This document shows positions 32,008 to 40,454 of a stretch of DNA of 64,000 nt, piece by piece. How positions within the stretch are numbered: position 1 is the first letter of the stretch; the number at the start of each line of letters is the position of its first letter. The stretch is from assembly GCA_964453525.1 (NCBI GenBank), contig CAYVOV010000010.1, forward strand, positions 62,001 through 126,000. The letters are read 5' to 3'. A program made the position numbers and the translations under genes. The stretch is from CAYVOV01 sp964453525. Lineage in GTDB: Bacteria > Chloroflexota > Dehalococcoidia > Dehalococcoidales > UBA2162. The notes beneath the pieces are model-generated. The model saw only the letters and a program-made list of their open reading frames with translations. It did no database searches and was not told the DNA's origin.

Positions 32008-32024
32008 AAAGGAAGCCCGCTGTA

Positions 32025-33743
32025 TTAGGGGTACGGATTCTCCAGTCTGACATCTATTAAGGCAGGCTTGCCCTGTCTTACCTGGTTTAGCCCCTCCTTT
32101 AACACTGAAATGAGCTCTGACGGGTCTTCTACCATTTGTCCCCAGGCACCACAGGCCCGGGCAACCAGGGCGTAATCAGGGGATGGGACGATATCAATAC
32201 CTTCCCAGACACCGGTCTTTTCCGAGTAGCTCTCTTCGCCATATGCTCCGCGGATACCAACCATTCCCCGCGGAGCATGGTACTGCTGATTGTTAAAAAT
32301 GATTGCCAGAAAAGGAGCATTATAGACGCTGGCCGCCCAGAGAGTCGGGATTGGACTGCCGAATATCAAACACCCATCACCTTCCATGCTGACTACCGTC
32401 CGGTCCGGAGAAGCCAGCTTGATTCCCAGAGCTCCGCCCATACCGAATCCCAGGCTTGACCCGCCGCTGTCAAACAGGGTTCCCGGTTTATTTCGAGGAA
32501 CTGCCCGGCCCATCTCATGTACGATAATGGTGTCTTCGTCGATTACTTCGTTAACACAGTACCTGAGCCATTCCGGAGAGATCGGCTTCTGCTCCGCTTT
32601 GGCCAGAGCAGAAGCCCGTCTTCTTTCTCGCACCTGCTCATTCTCACTCTGTACCTGCTCAAAGCGGGCTTGAAAACGAGTTTTTTGTTCCACTGTTAGT
32701 TTCTGCCGGACTATCCCGTTCAAAGCAGACAGTGCTTTGCCGGGGTCAGCCTGAACGAATACATCTCCGGGAAAGACCCACAGGGGTATATCGTGCTTAA
32801 TCGGGTCGATACTGATGTGCAATATCTTTGCATCGTCTCTAAGCTTTGTCTGGCCGGGGATATAAGGAATATCTTTATCAATAAGTAAAATAGCGTCGGC
32901 ATCCTGAAAGTACGGCTGACCGAAGCCGCTAGCACAGAGGGGATGAGTGCCGGGGAAGCTCATCCTGACCATATCAGGAATCACCCGTGCCCCCAGCTTC
33001 TCTGCCAGTTCCACAAGTGATGCTACCGCCTGCGGATGTCTGCCCGTATCACCGGAGACAATAAGAGGTGACTCGGCCTGCAATAGAATATCGGCGATTC
33101 TGGTTAGTTGAGTAGTATCTGCTTCCGGGGTTGTCACGGCGGAATGTTTTGATACATCGGGAATGGTAACGCTTTCAATCTTCTCCATAAGTAACTCCCT
33201 GGGCAGAGTGAGATAGACGGGACCACAGGGCTCGGTAGAGGCAATCTGGAAAGCTCGCTGCAACACCTGGTGCATATTTGCTGTGCTGCGTAACTCGTAT
33301 TCCCACTTTACATAGCCGCGCACAATTCCGGCCTGGTCATACTGCTCCTGAATCCAGTGTATTCCGGCATTGCGTTCGCCGCGTATATTCTGCCCGTAAG
33401 TTGAAGGAGCCCGTCCGGCACAGAAAATGACACCGGCTCTGCCGCGTTGCGCATTGTGCAACGCTCCGCCTACCTGCTGAGTACCAATATCAACATGTAC
33501 CAGAACCACCTGAGGTCGCCCGGTAACAGCAAAATATCCATGAGCAGCCGCCATGGCTACGGACTCGTGGAGGCAGAGAATGACTTTTGGAGTACGTTTC
33601 CCCAGCGCTTTAAACTTGGATATAGCTTCTTGAATGGGGAAGGTATCGGTACCGGGGTTTAGAAAGATATACTCCACATCATTGGCATTCAGCAATTCTA
33701 AGAAAGCTTCTGCCCCCTCGTCAACAGGTATTGTCTTCTCCAT
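32025..33743 (-). CDS. TPP-dependent acetolactate synthase-like / 2-oxoacid decarboxylase-like enzyme
   Basis: A 572-aa three-domain TPP enzyme (Pyr, central, PP). The catalytic Glu is in CLHESVAMAAAHGYFA (Pyr domain). The PP domain has the Mg-TPP motif MEGDGCLIFGSPIPTLWAAS ending in Asn-Asn (IFNNQQY). The Rossmann-like central domain is intermediate. It resembles the thiamine-pyrophosphate-requiring and benzoylformate decarboxylase-like groups more than true acetolactate synthase, and no IlvN or Leu/Ile genes are near. The ATG at 33743 has AAAGG 7 bases upstream. It is divergent from the POR operon that starts 258 bases away, which suggests coordinated use of a 2-oxo acid. A paralogue lies at 58769-60493. 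Confidence 0.82.
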   Translation of the reverse strand: MEKTIPVDEGAEAFLELLNANDVEYIFLNPGTDTFPIQEAISKFKALGKRTPKVILCLHESVAMAAAHGYFAVTGRPQVVLVHVDIGTQQVGGALHNAQRGRAGVIFCAGRAPSTYGQNIRGERNAGIHWIQEQYDQAGIVRGYVKWEYELRSTANMHQVLQRAFQIASTEPCGPVYLTLPRELLMEKIESVTIPDVSKHSAVTTPEADTTQLTRIADILLQAESPLIVSGDTGRHPQAVASLVELAEKLGARVIPDMVRMSFPGTHPLCASGFGQPYFQDADAILLIDKDIPYIPGQTKLRDDAKILHISIDPIKHDIPLWVFPGDVFVQADPGKALSALNGIVRQKLTVEQKTRFQARFEQVQSENEQVRERRRASALAKAEQKPISPEWLRYCVNEVIDEDTIIVHEMGRAVPRNKPGTLFDSGGSSLGFGMGGALGIKLASPDRTVVSMEGDGCLIFGSPIPTLWAASVYNAPFLAIIFNNQQYHAPRGMVGIRGAYGEESYSEKTGVWEGIDIVPSPDYALVARACGAWGQMVEDPSELISVLKEGLNQVRQGKPALIDVRLENPYP

Positions 33744-34001
33744 CGCATTACCTTTCATCCAGACCTTAAGTTGGATATTATGTATTTGGTGACACTATAG
33801 CATAATCTAACTTGTCAGCGGTAATCCATTTAAAAGCCTGCCGGAGGAGTTCTTTTGTCACTGATTTATCAGATGAGCACGGTTACTGGTCGACCTGCAA
33901 TGTGGTATTGTATACTTATATACTCAGAAGCGATTTCCATGCTCCCTTGTACAAATCATGAATTATATGTGCTTACCACTTGTAAGGAGGCCAGAGGAAT
34001 A

Positions 34002-34559
34002 ATGATAGAAGTAAGAATGCTGGGGAGAGGCGGTCAGGGTGCATACTCATCTGCCGAGATGATGGCTGCCGCTCTGGTGAAAGAGGGGAAATACGCTACC
34101 TGCTTTCCCATGTTCGGCGGCGAACGACGAGGTGCGCCAATCAGCGTTTTTTTACGCTTTGATGACAAGCCGATACGATTGAGGTCTCAAATATATTACC
34201 CGGATTGTGTCATAGTGACCGACCCGCTTCTTGCCCGCACTCCGGATGCGTTAAAGGGACTGAAACCGGGAGGCATCGTAGTTATGAATGTCCCTCATAT
34301 GCTCGGTGAAAAGCCCCATGAAAACACCGGAGTCCTGGCGACCGTGGACGCCACCGGCATTGCCCTTGAGGAAATCGGGCGTCCTATAACCAACACGGTC
34401 TTGATTGGAGCACTCCTCTATACGACGGGCTGGGCAACACTGGATTCAATCTTCGAAGCCTTCAAGGAATACTTCAGTGAAAGGCTCCTGGAAAGCAATA
34501 TCCGCTGCGTTAAAAGGGGTTACGAGGAAACGGAAATTAACAGATTTGGAGGAGACTGA
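34002..34559 (+). CDS. 2-oxoacid:ferredoxin oxidoreductase gamma subunit
   Basis: A 185-aa subunit of a four-part pyruvate/2-oxo acid:ferredoxin oxidoreductase (POR gamma domain). The hallmark GRGGQGAYSSAEMMAAALV is at residues 8-26, followed by FPMFGGERRGAPISVFLRF and DPLLARTPDALKGLKPGGIVVMN. I take the ATG at 34002 (AGAGGA close upstream); the frame is open to 33855, but that part shows no similarity. The stop overlaps the next start by one base. It is the first gene of the operon gamma-delta-alpha-beta. These enzymes are oxygen-sensitive and pass two electrons to ferredoxin while making an acyl-CoA. Confidence 0.9.
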   Translation: MIEVRMLGRGGQGAYSSAEMMAAALVKEGKYATCFPMFGGERRGAPISVFLRFDDKPIRLRSQIYYPDCVIVTDPLLARTPDALKGLKPGGIVVMNVPHMLGEKPHENTGVLATVDATGIALEEIGRPITNTVLIGALLYTTGWATLDSIFEAFKEYFSERLLESNIRCVKRGYEETEINRFGGD

Positions 34560-34834
34560 TGGTGCGATACAGGTCTGAATATGAAGGGCCGTGGGCTTCA
34601 GCGAGACCCGTCCTGTTTGCCTATCCGACCGCAGACTGGAGAGCGACAAGGCCAGTATTCAATATAGCCAAATGCGGTCACTGCGGTATCTGCTATCTCC
34701 AGTGTCCCGTCGGCTCGGTCAAAGATATGGACACATACTGTGAAGCCGACCTTTCTTACTGTAAAGGATGCGGACTCTGTGCTCGGGAATGCCCCAATGA
34801 TGCCATCACCATGGTGAGAGAGGAGGCAAAATAA
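34559..34834 (+). CDS. 2-oxoacid:ferredoxin oxidoreductase delta subunit (2x[4Fe-4S] ferredoxin)
   Basis: A 91-aa ferredoxin-like subunit with two [4Fe-4S] motifs: CGHCGICYLQCPVGS and CKGCGLCARECPNDA. It carries electrons from the POR core. Its ATG overlaps the gamma stop (TGATG), and the alpha gene follows 2 bases later, so all are cotranslated. The N-terminal 35 residues are the usual subunit-binding extension. Confidence 0.93.
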   Translation: MVRYRSEYEGPWASARPVLFAYPTADWRATRPVFNIAKCGHCGICYLQCPVGSVKDMDTYCEADLSYCKGCGLCARECPNDAITMVREEAK

Positions 34835-34836
34835 AG

Positions 34837-36042
34837 ATGGCAACCAAGATTACTCCCAGAGTGGAGCAGGTAAGAGTGTTTGACGGCAACGGGGCATGCG
34901 CCTATGGAGTACTGCTATGCAAACCGGACTTGGTATCCTGCGTACCAATCACTCCGATGACCCCGATGGTAGAGGCGGTCTGGCAGTATGTCGCCAACGG
35001 ACGTTTGAATGCCGAACTGGTAGCTGCCGATGGAGAAATCAACGCCCTCAGCTACTGCATCGGAGCCTCGGCTGCCGGTGGACGCACCTTTATCGGTTCG
35101 GCTTCCCAGGGACTGGGCTATATGTATGAGGCGTATCTTAAAACTGCCGGCAACAGGCTTCCCGTTGTGATGGCGCTGGCTACCAGGGAGAATGCAGCTC
35201 CTGACGGCGTTGTTTCGTCACACCAGGACTTCGTCACTGTAAGGGACGGCGGATGGATTCAGATAGTCTGCGAGGGAATCCAGGAAATTCTTGACACGAT
35301 GATTATGGCTTACCGGCTGGCGGAAGACCCGGAAATACTGCTACCGGTCAACGTTTGCTTTGACGGATATTACCTGTCTTACCTGACGGAGAGAGTCGAG
35401 CTGCCCTATGAGGAGGACGTGGACGCCTTCCTGGCTCTGGTAACAGGAATCAACCGCCCCAAGCTATGCCTGGAGGACCCCCTGACGGTACCCACCAATA
35501 CCAGAGAGGAGCTGTTTGCCGAGTGGCGCTATAAGCATGCCCTCGCTCAGCAGAAGACCAAACAGAAGCTGGAAGATATTGAGAGGGAATTCCAGGAAGC
35601 CTTCGGCCGGAGCTACGGCGGGCAGATTGAAGAATACCGTACCGAGGATGCCGAAATCGTTATGGTCAGCATGGGGAGCCAGACCGGAGCTATCAAAGAC
35701 GTGGTCGACTCCAGGCGCGAGCAGGGAGAAAAGGTCGGCGTGATTAAGCTTAGACTTTTCAGGCCGTTCCCCAGAGAGAGGCTGGCAAAAGCGCTGCGGG
35801 GGAAGAAGGCAATAGGTGTTGTCGATAGGAACGTGGGCTTCGGCTGGCAGTCCGGCATTACATTTATGGAAGTAAAGGCAGCTATGCAGGACTTACCGGA
35901 ACGCATCCCGGTAACGGGATTTATCGCCGGCATAGGGGGAACGGATTGCAGCCTGGAGATGGTGGAGAGGGCGGTGGACATCACCCGGCTGGCTGCCGAG
36001 GGCAAACCTCATCAGGAAATCACCTGGCTCAACCTGGAATGA
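34837..36042 (+). CDS. 2-oxoacid:ferredoxin oxidoreductase alpha subunit
   Basis: A 401-aa alpha subunit, binding the pyrimidine part of TPP. Landmarks are the start-domain VFDGNGACAYGVLLCKPDLV, the catalytic-site ELVAADGEINALSYCIGASAAGG, RTFIGSASQGLGYMYE and the domain II pattern IVMVSMGSQTGAIKDVV ending in KLRLFRPFP. It begins 2 bases after delta and is followed by beta after 52 bases. The length is that of typical PorA/VorA. Substrate preference cannot be read from the sequence; branched-chain and aryl-pyruvate enzymes share this order. Confidence 0.92.
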   Translation: MATKITPRVEQVRVFDGNGACAYGVLLCKPDLVSCVPITPMTPMVEAVWQYVANGRLNAELVAADGEINALSYCIGASAAGGRTFIGSASQGLGYMYEAYLKTAGNRLPVVMALATRENAAPDGVVSSHQDFVTVRDGGWIQIVCEGIQEILDTMIMAYRLAEDPEILLPVNVCFDGYYLSYLTERVELPYEEDVDAFLALVTGINRPKLCLEDPLTVPTNTREELFAEWRYKHALAQQKTKQKLEDIEREFQEAFGRSYGGQIEEYRTEDAEIVMVSMGSQTGAIKDVVDSRREQGEKVGVIKLRLFRPFPRERLAKALRGKKAIGVVDRNVGFGWQSGITFMEVKAAMQDLPERIPVTGFIAGIGGTDCSLEMVERAVDITRLAAEGKPHQEITWLNLE

Positions 36043-36094
36043 ATGACGATATTGATTACTGAATCGAAGGATACAATCAGAGAGGTAGTATAAA

Positions 36095-37408
36095 ATGGCA
36101 AGGTTTTACGATACGCTGGTCAAGAGAAGAGACTGCCCGCCGGACTGCCGTGCCTGTGAGGAAGCCTGTGCTGCAAAATTAGGCGCAGTTGGTCCGGTTA
36201 TAAAGGCTGAGAAGGTTCATCAGGTTGCCAGGTCGAAAAATATCACCTGCTGCCAGTGCGCTCAGCCCCTGTGCCTGGAAGCCTGCCCTTCCGAGGCTAT
36301 AGTGAAAAGCGAGGAAGACGGCATCGTCCGGGTCCTGAAAGATGAGTGCATCGGCTGTGAAACCTGCGTTTCAGCGTGTACTTACGGGAATATGTTTTTT
36401 GACCCGGATACGCAGGTTGCCTTCAAATGCGAGATGTGTGACGACGACCCGGCCTGTGTGAAAGCCTGCCCTCACGGCGTGCTGGAATTCGTCAACAATA
36501 CCGAGTCCATTCGCGGTTATCTGCGTACCGAGGATTTGTTCACCCACGGAGTGGGCCTCTGTTCCGGCTGTCCTATCGAGACTATGTCACGGTTTACGGG
36601 AAAGGTGCTGGGAGACAACGTTGTCCTCTTCGGGACTCCCGGCTGCTGCTCCCGCATTACCCAGGGAATCGGAATGCAGGCAAGTGCCAGGGTTCCAGCT
36701 TATTTCTGCCTCATGACCAATGCGGCATCGACCGCCGCCGGGGCAAAAAGGTATTACCAGAAAACAGGCCAGGATATTATGGCCGTCGCCATGGTCGGCG
36801 ACGGCGCCACAGCCGATGTCGGTTTTGCCGGACTGTCCGGTGCCGCCGAAAGAGGAGAAAATATTATCTATATCTGCTTCGATAACGAGGCGTATATGGC
36901 TACCGGTATCCAGAGCTCCGGAACCACACCGTTTGCCGCTTGGACTTTCACTTCACCGGTTGGTGAGTACCGGGCAGGAAAGGGAAACAAAGCCAAGTAC
37001 ATGCCCCTGATTATGGCCGACCACGGTATCCCCTATACGGCGACAGCCACGGCCAGTCATCTGGAGGACTATGCCAGGAAACTGGAAAAAGCCAAACAGG
37101 TGAAGGACGGGCTTGTCTATATCCACATCTTCTCTCCCTGCTACACGGGCTGGAGAGCCGCCGAGGACAGCTCGGTTGAGATGTGCCGCATGGCTGTAGA
37201 GACCAACTACTTCCCGCTCTGGGAATGCGAGAGGGGAGAATACAGGCTCAATTACGTACCCAAAAACCCGCTGCCTGTTGAAGAATTCACCAGAACGATG
37301 GGACGCTTCAGTCACCTGAAAGAAGACCAGATTAAAGCTTTCCAGAAGATGGTGGATGACAGGTTTAACCTGATTGAGTCCTTAACCAGGTTGAAGGTGA
37401 AGACTTAA
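36095..37408 (+). CDS. 2-oxoacid:ferredoxin oxidoreductase beta subunit with N-terminal four-cluster ferredoxin domain
   Basis: A 437-aa fusion. Residues 1-135 are a HycB/DmsB-like ferredoxin with cysteine quartets at 14/18/21/25, 52-64, 85/88/91/95 and 112/115/121/125, enough for four [4Fe-4S] clusters. From about 145 the ordinary POR beta fold follows, with LCSGCPIETM and GTPGCCSRI supplying the proximal cluster ligands, the TPP motif VGDGATADVGFAGLSGAAER with NEAYMATG, and a C-terminal substrate-gating end. Normal PorB is about 300 residues without this extension. The extra clusters could connect POR to another electron partner such as a hydrogenase or Nfn-like protein. It is the last gene of the operon. 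Confidence 0.9.
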   Translation: MARFYDTLVKRRDCPPDCRACEEACAAKLGAVGPVIKAEKVHQVARSKNITCCQCAQPLCLEACPSEAIVKSEEDGIVRVLKDECIGCETCVSACTYGNMFFDPDTQVAFKCEMCDDDPACVKACPHGVLEFVNNTESIRGYLRTEDLFTHGVGLCSGCPIETMSRFTGKVLGDNVVLFGTPGCCSRITQGIGMQASARVPAYFCLMTNAASTAAGAKRYYQKTGQDIMAVAMVGDGATADVGFAGLSGAAERGENIIYICFDNEAYMATGIQSSGTTPFAAWTFTSPVGEYRAGKGNKAKYMPLIMADHGIPYTATATASHLEDYARKLEKAKQVKDGLVYIHIFSPCYTGWRAAEDSSVEMCRMAVETNYFPLWECERGEYRLNYVPKNPLPVEEFTRTMGRFSHLKEDQIKAFQKMVDDRFNLIESLTRLKVKT

Positions 37409-37606
37409 CGGATAGATTCAAATCCAATGGCTAGGCGTTATATTTACAATCTAGCGTTTTGTGATTTATGAGCTCGTGATCCGCTATAGACAAATTTCTG
37501 TTTCCCAACCTAATCAATGTTTTACTTACTTCGCCAAGGTTGATATATTGATTAGCGTATATTTCTCTTGAAACTTTGGGAAATTATTTATGGAGTGAAA
37601 CAATTT

Positions 37607-38074
37607 ATGAACAGAATTGAAATCCTAAGAAAGTATATTGATGAAGTGCTTTTGAATATGACCGATGTTGAAGAACGAAGACATGCGTACCTGCATCTAT
37701 ACGGCGTTGCTCAGGCTTGTACATTAATTGCACTAAAGCGTGGAGAAGACGCTGAGCTTGCTACTATGGTGGGTATGCTTCATGACATATATTCCTACGC
37801 AAAGGCGGACACAAAGGACCATGCGCATAAGGGTGCAATCCTGGCAAGAGAAATACTGGCATCATTGCGTATAACAAATAATGATGAAACTGAAATGATT
37901 TGCGATGCTATTTATACTCATGGTGAAAAAGAAGCCACCCATTCTGATTTCAATGAAGTCTTGAAAGATGCAGATGTACTTCAACAATGCTTATATAATC
38001 CTACAATTGAAATCCAGGCTCCTGAAAGAAAGAACAGGTACGAAAGACTTAAACGTGAATTTGGCATAGTATAA
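37607..38074 (+). CDS. HD-domain protein (predicted phosphohydrolase)
   Basis: A 155-aa HD-superfamily protein. The metal-binding residues are visible as the His in RHAYLHLYG, the pair in MLHDIYSY, the His in HAHKGA and the Asp in LKDADVLQQC. It resembles small HDIG proteins that hydrolyse nucleotides or phosphate esters. The ATG at 37607 has GGAGTG about 9 bases upstream; the frame is open from 37568. Codon use is more AT-rich than that of the preceding POR operon, as is the next gene, so this segment may be of separate origin. Confidence 0.78.
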   Translation: MNRIEILRKYIDEVLLNMTDVEERRHAYLHLYGVAQACTLIALKRGEDAELATMVGMLHDIYSYAKADTKDHAHKGAILAREILASLRITNNDETEMICDAIYTHGEKEATHSDFNEVLKDADVLQQCLYNPTIEIQAPERKNRYERLKREFGIV

Positions 38075-38194
38075 GCTCGTCATTATAATTTTGGGATCGT
38101 AAACTTGTTTAACTGGCAATAGGCAGTGAAGGAAGTGACTTATTGAGGTAAATCTAATATACCAAATGACAATCTCAAAAATTGGAGGAATGAC

Positions 38195-39142
38195 ATGGAA
38201 TTGGTTAAACCATTTGCCCTGCAAACCGGAGATAAGATTGGGATTGTTGCTCCATCGATGCATATCATTAATGAGGAAGCAGTCGAAAATGGTATTGCCA
38301 CATTACAAGAACTTGGATTTAAAGTGGAGGTCGGACCGACAGTCTATTTAAAATATCAAAATACCACTGCTATTCCTGAAGTCCGGGCTAGAGAGATAAT
38401 GGATTTTTTTATAGACTCTGAAACGAAAGCTATTATCTGTCTCATCGGCGGTGACACCGCATCACAAATATTGAAGCTGCTTGACTATGAAACAATAAGA
38501 AATAATCCGAAGATTTTTAGTGGTATGAGTGACATCGGCCACCTGCACCTGGCTTTTCTCGCCAGAGCCCAAATAGTGTCTATTTATGGGCTTGACTTAA
38601 CCTTTGGTTTCGGCGCTAACAAAGATGAACCGGCCACCAGATATAACATAGATTTATTTATCAAATGTTGTACCCAGCAGGAATTCCTGGGGAAAATGCC
38701 GTCTTTTACCCAATGGGAATGCTGGCGGCCCGGAAAGGCAAGAGGTCGTTTAACGGGAGGTTACCTTCAAGCAGTTACAGGTTTGTTCCGCACTAGCTAT
38801 TGGCCATCACTGGGGGAAACTATCCTGTTCTGGGAAACCTTAGAAACGCAACCACACGAAATTGAAAGACAATTCACTATCGCGGAGGCCGAAGGATTCT
38901 TTAATAATATAACCGGAATGGTAGTCGGGAAACTGGTCAACTGTGAAGAGATAGATTATAAAGGAGAATTACCTGGTATTAGAGAAATAATCCTCGAAAT
39001 GACTAAAGATTACGGTTTCCCAATTATCGCTAATGCCGACTTTGGTCATGACATTACAGGAATGCCTATGCCTGAAGGTATTTTAGCTCAAATTGACGCT
39101 GAAGAATTATCAATCGAATTGATTGAGCCAGTAGTTCGGTAG
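38195..39142 (+). CDS. LD-carboxypeptidase / MccF-like peptidase (S66)
   Basis: A 315-aa serine peptidase of family S66, which includes the peptidoglycan-recycling LdcA and the microcin immunity enzyme MccF. The nucleophile is the Ser in SGMSDIGHLHLAF (about residue 111); the later catalytic pair is the Glu in ILFWETLETQP and the His in ADFGHDITG. An N-terminal IGIVAPSMHI and ICLIGGDTASQIL are typical. The ATG has GGAGG about 5 bases before it (GGAGGAATGACATG). It lies in an AT-rich patch with the HD gene. Cell-wall recycling or detoxification of a peptide-nucleotide antibiotic are both possible. Confidence 0.85.
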   Translation: MELVKPFALQTGDKIGIVAPSMHIINEEAVENGIATLQELGFKVEVGPTVYLKYQNTTAIPEVRAREIMDFFIDSETKAIICLIGGDTASQILKLLDYETIRNNPKIFSGMSDIGHLHLAFLARAQIVSIYGLDLTFGFGANKDEPATRYNIDLFIKCCTQQEFLGKMPSFTQWECWRPGKARGRLTGGYLQAVTGLFRTSYWPSLGETILFWETLETQPHEIERQFTIAEAEGFFNNITGMVVGKLVNCEEIDYKGELPGIREIILEMTKDYGFPIIANADFGHDITGMPMPEGILAQIDAEELSIELIEPVVR

Positions 39143-39272
39143 CTTAATAAAATCAACTTTCTCTATAATTCTATAAATGTGAATCTGTTTGATAAAAACG
39201 CTTAGAAATTATCTGTTATTCTCCAAGCTAAACAACCGCTCAAATCTTCATATGTTAAATAACATCCGGACA

Positions 39273-40271
39273 TTAATCTGGCAGGTGTAATAACCTTCGG
39301 GCATTAGCCTCGAATATCTTCTGTTTGTCCTCGTCTCTGATGGGCATATTCTCGATGGAATCAATGGTCTGCCTGGTATATCTGTCACCGTATTCGCTGT
39401 CAAAAGGAAAATCGGTGGCGAACACCATCCGGTCGGCACCGCAGAAGTCATAGCCGCACATTAATGCGGAGGTATTGCCGTAAAGCGCTGTATCGTAATA
39501 GAACATCCTGAAGTAATCCAGGTGCGGCTTTGATAATCCCTGCGTGTACTTTGCCCCGCGGAGTATTACGGCATGGTCATACGACCCCTCCATCCTCTGT
39601 CCCAGGAATGGAATCATGCCGCCGCAGTGATGGGTGATTATCTTCAGGTTCGGGTACTTCTCTAAAATTCCACTGAATACCATCCTTGTCATGAAAGTCG
39701 CCGTTTCATAGGGCCAGCCGAGATTGCTGAATATCATGTACCGCGACCTGTTTTCGGTCCGGTAATCGGGATAGTCGGCGGAGCGGGTGGGATGCACCCA
39801 TATCGGTAAATCGTATTCAGACATCTTCTCGTAAATTGGCATGTACTCCGGCAGGTCAAGAGGCTTATCGTTCACCGGAGCAAGTAATTGTATACCTTTC
39901 ATCTTCAGGTCTTTTATCGCCCGGTCAATTTCTGCCAGGGCAGCATCTACATTGTCCATCGGTAATGTGGCTGCCGCCGCCGGGAACTTATCCGGGTATT
40001 TCAGAACGAGTTCAGCCATCTCATCGTTAGCCAGTCTGGCCAGTTCCACCGCCTTTTCACCCCGAGCGATAGCCTCGACCGGCGGCAGACCCAGAGTCAG
40101 CACATGTGCCAGGTCTTCATATTTATCCATGATTCTAAATCTGTGGTCGAGGTCATAAAGCGTCGGCAGGCTGTCTATTACATTCTTCAGATAGAAGTTA
40201 TCCGGTGTTATCTTGTAGAATGCTTCCTTGTATTTTTTAGGTAAGATATGGCAGAACATATCTATTTTCAT
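39273..40271 (-). CDS. Amidohydrolase-2 family protein, variant metal site
   Basis: A 332-aa TIM-barrel protein of the ACMSD-like amidohydrolase_2 family. The N-terminal motif is IDMFCHILP, where the family usually has His-x-His or Glu-x-His; the first ligand is Phe here. The remaining sites are present: the His in LPIWVHPT, the His-His in ITHHCGGMIPF and the Asp in VFATDFPFDSEYG. It is not next to the other amidohydrolase (24317). It sits beside a CoA transferase of the same strand, but with a palindromic repeat in between, so an operon is uncertain. Substrate unknown. Confidence 0.82.
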   Translation of the reverse strand: MKIDMFCHILPKKYKEAFYKITPDNFYLKNVIDSLPTLYDLDHRFRIMDKYEDLAHVLTLGLPPVEAIARGEKAVELARLANDEMAELVLKYPDKFPAAAATLPMDNVDAALAEIDRAIKDLKMKGIQLLAPVNDKPLDLPEYMPIYEKMSEYDLPIWVHPTRSADYPDYRTENRSRYMIFSNLGWPYETATFMTRMVFSGILEKYPNLKIITHHCGGMIPFLGQRMEGSYDHAVILRGAKYTQGLSKPHLDYFRMFYYDTALYGNTSALMCGYDFCGADRMVFATDFPFDSEYGDRYTRQTIDSIENMPIRDEDKQKIFEANARRLLHLPD

Positions 40272-40327
40272 TTTTCACACCTTTAATCTTATTCATATTA
40301 GTTCTATATGTATTCGGCTGATTCAAC

Positions 40328-40429
40328 TGTTATTGCGAGCCCCGACTTTATCGGGGCGAAGCAATCACCAGGTTCGAAAGAAGAGATTGCCACGTCGTCA
40401 CGATTTCATCGGGACTCCTCGTAATGACA
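40328..40429 (-). repeat. Palindromic repeat, GTCATTGCGAG family, copy 3
   Basis: It has TGTTATTGCGAG and CTCGTAATGACA ends, one mismatch each from the other copies, and the internal GATTGCCACGTCGTC and GGGGCGAAGCAATC blocks. It is inverted relative to copies 1 and 2 and lies between the amidohydrolase start and the CoA transferase end. Confidence 0.85.
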
Positions 40430-40454
40430 TTGGTAAATTAAATGTTGAATAATT

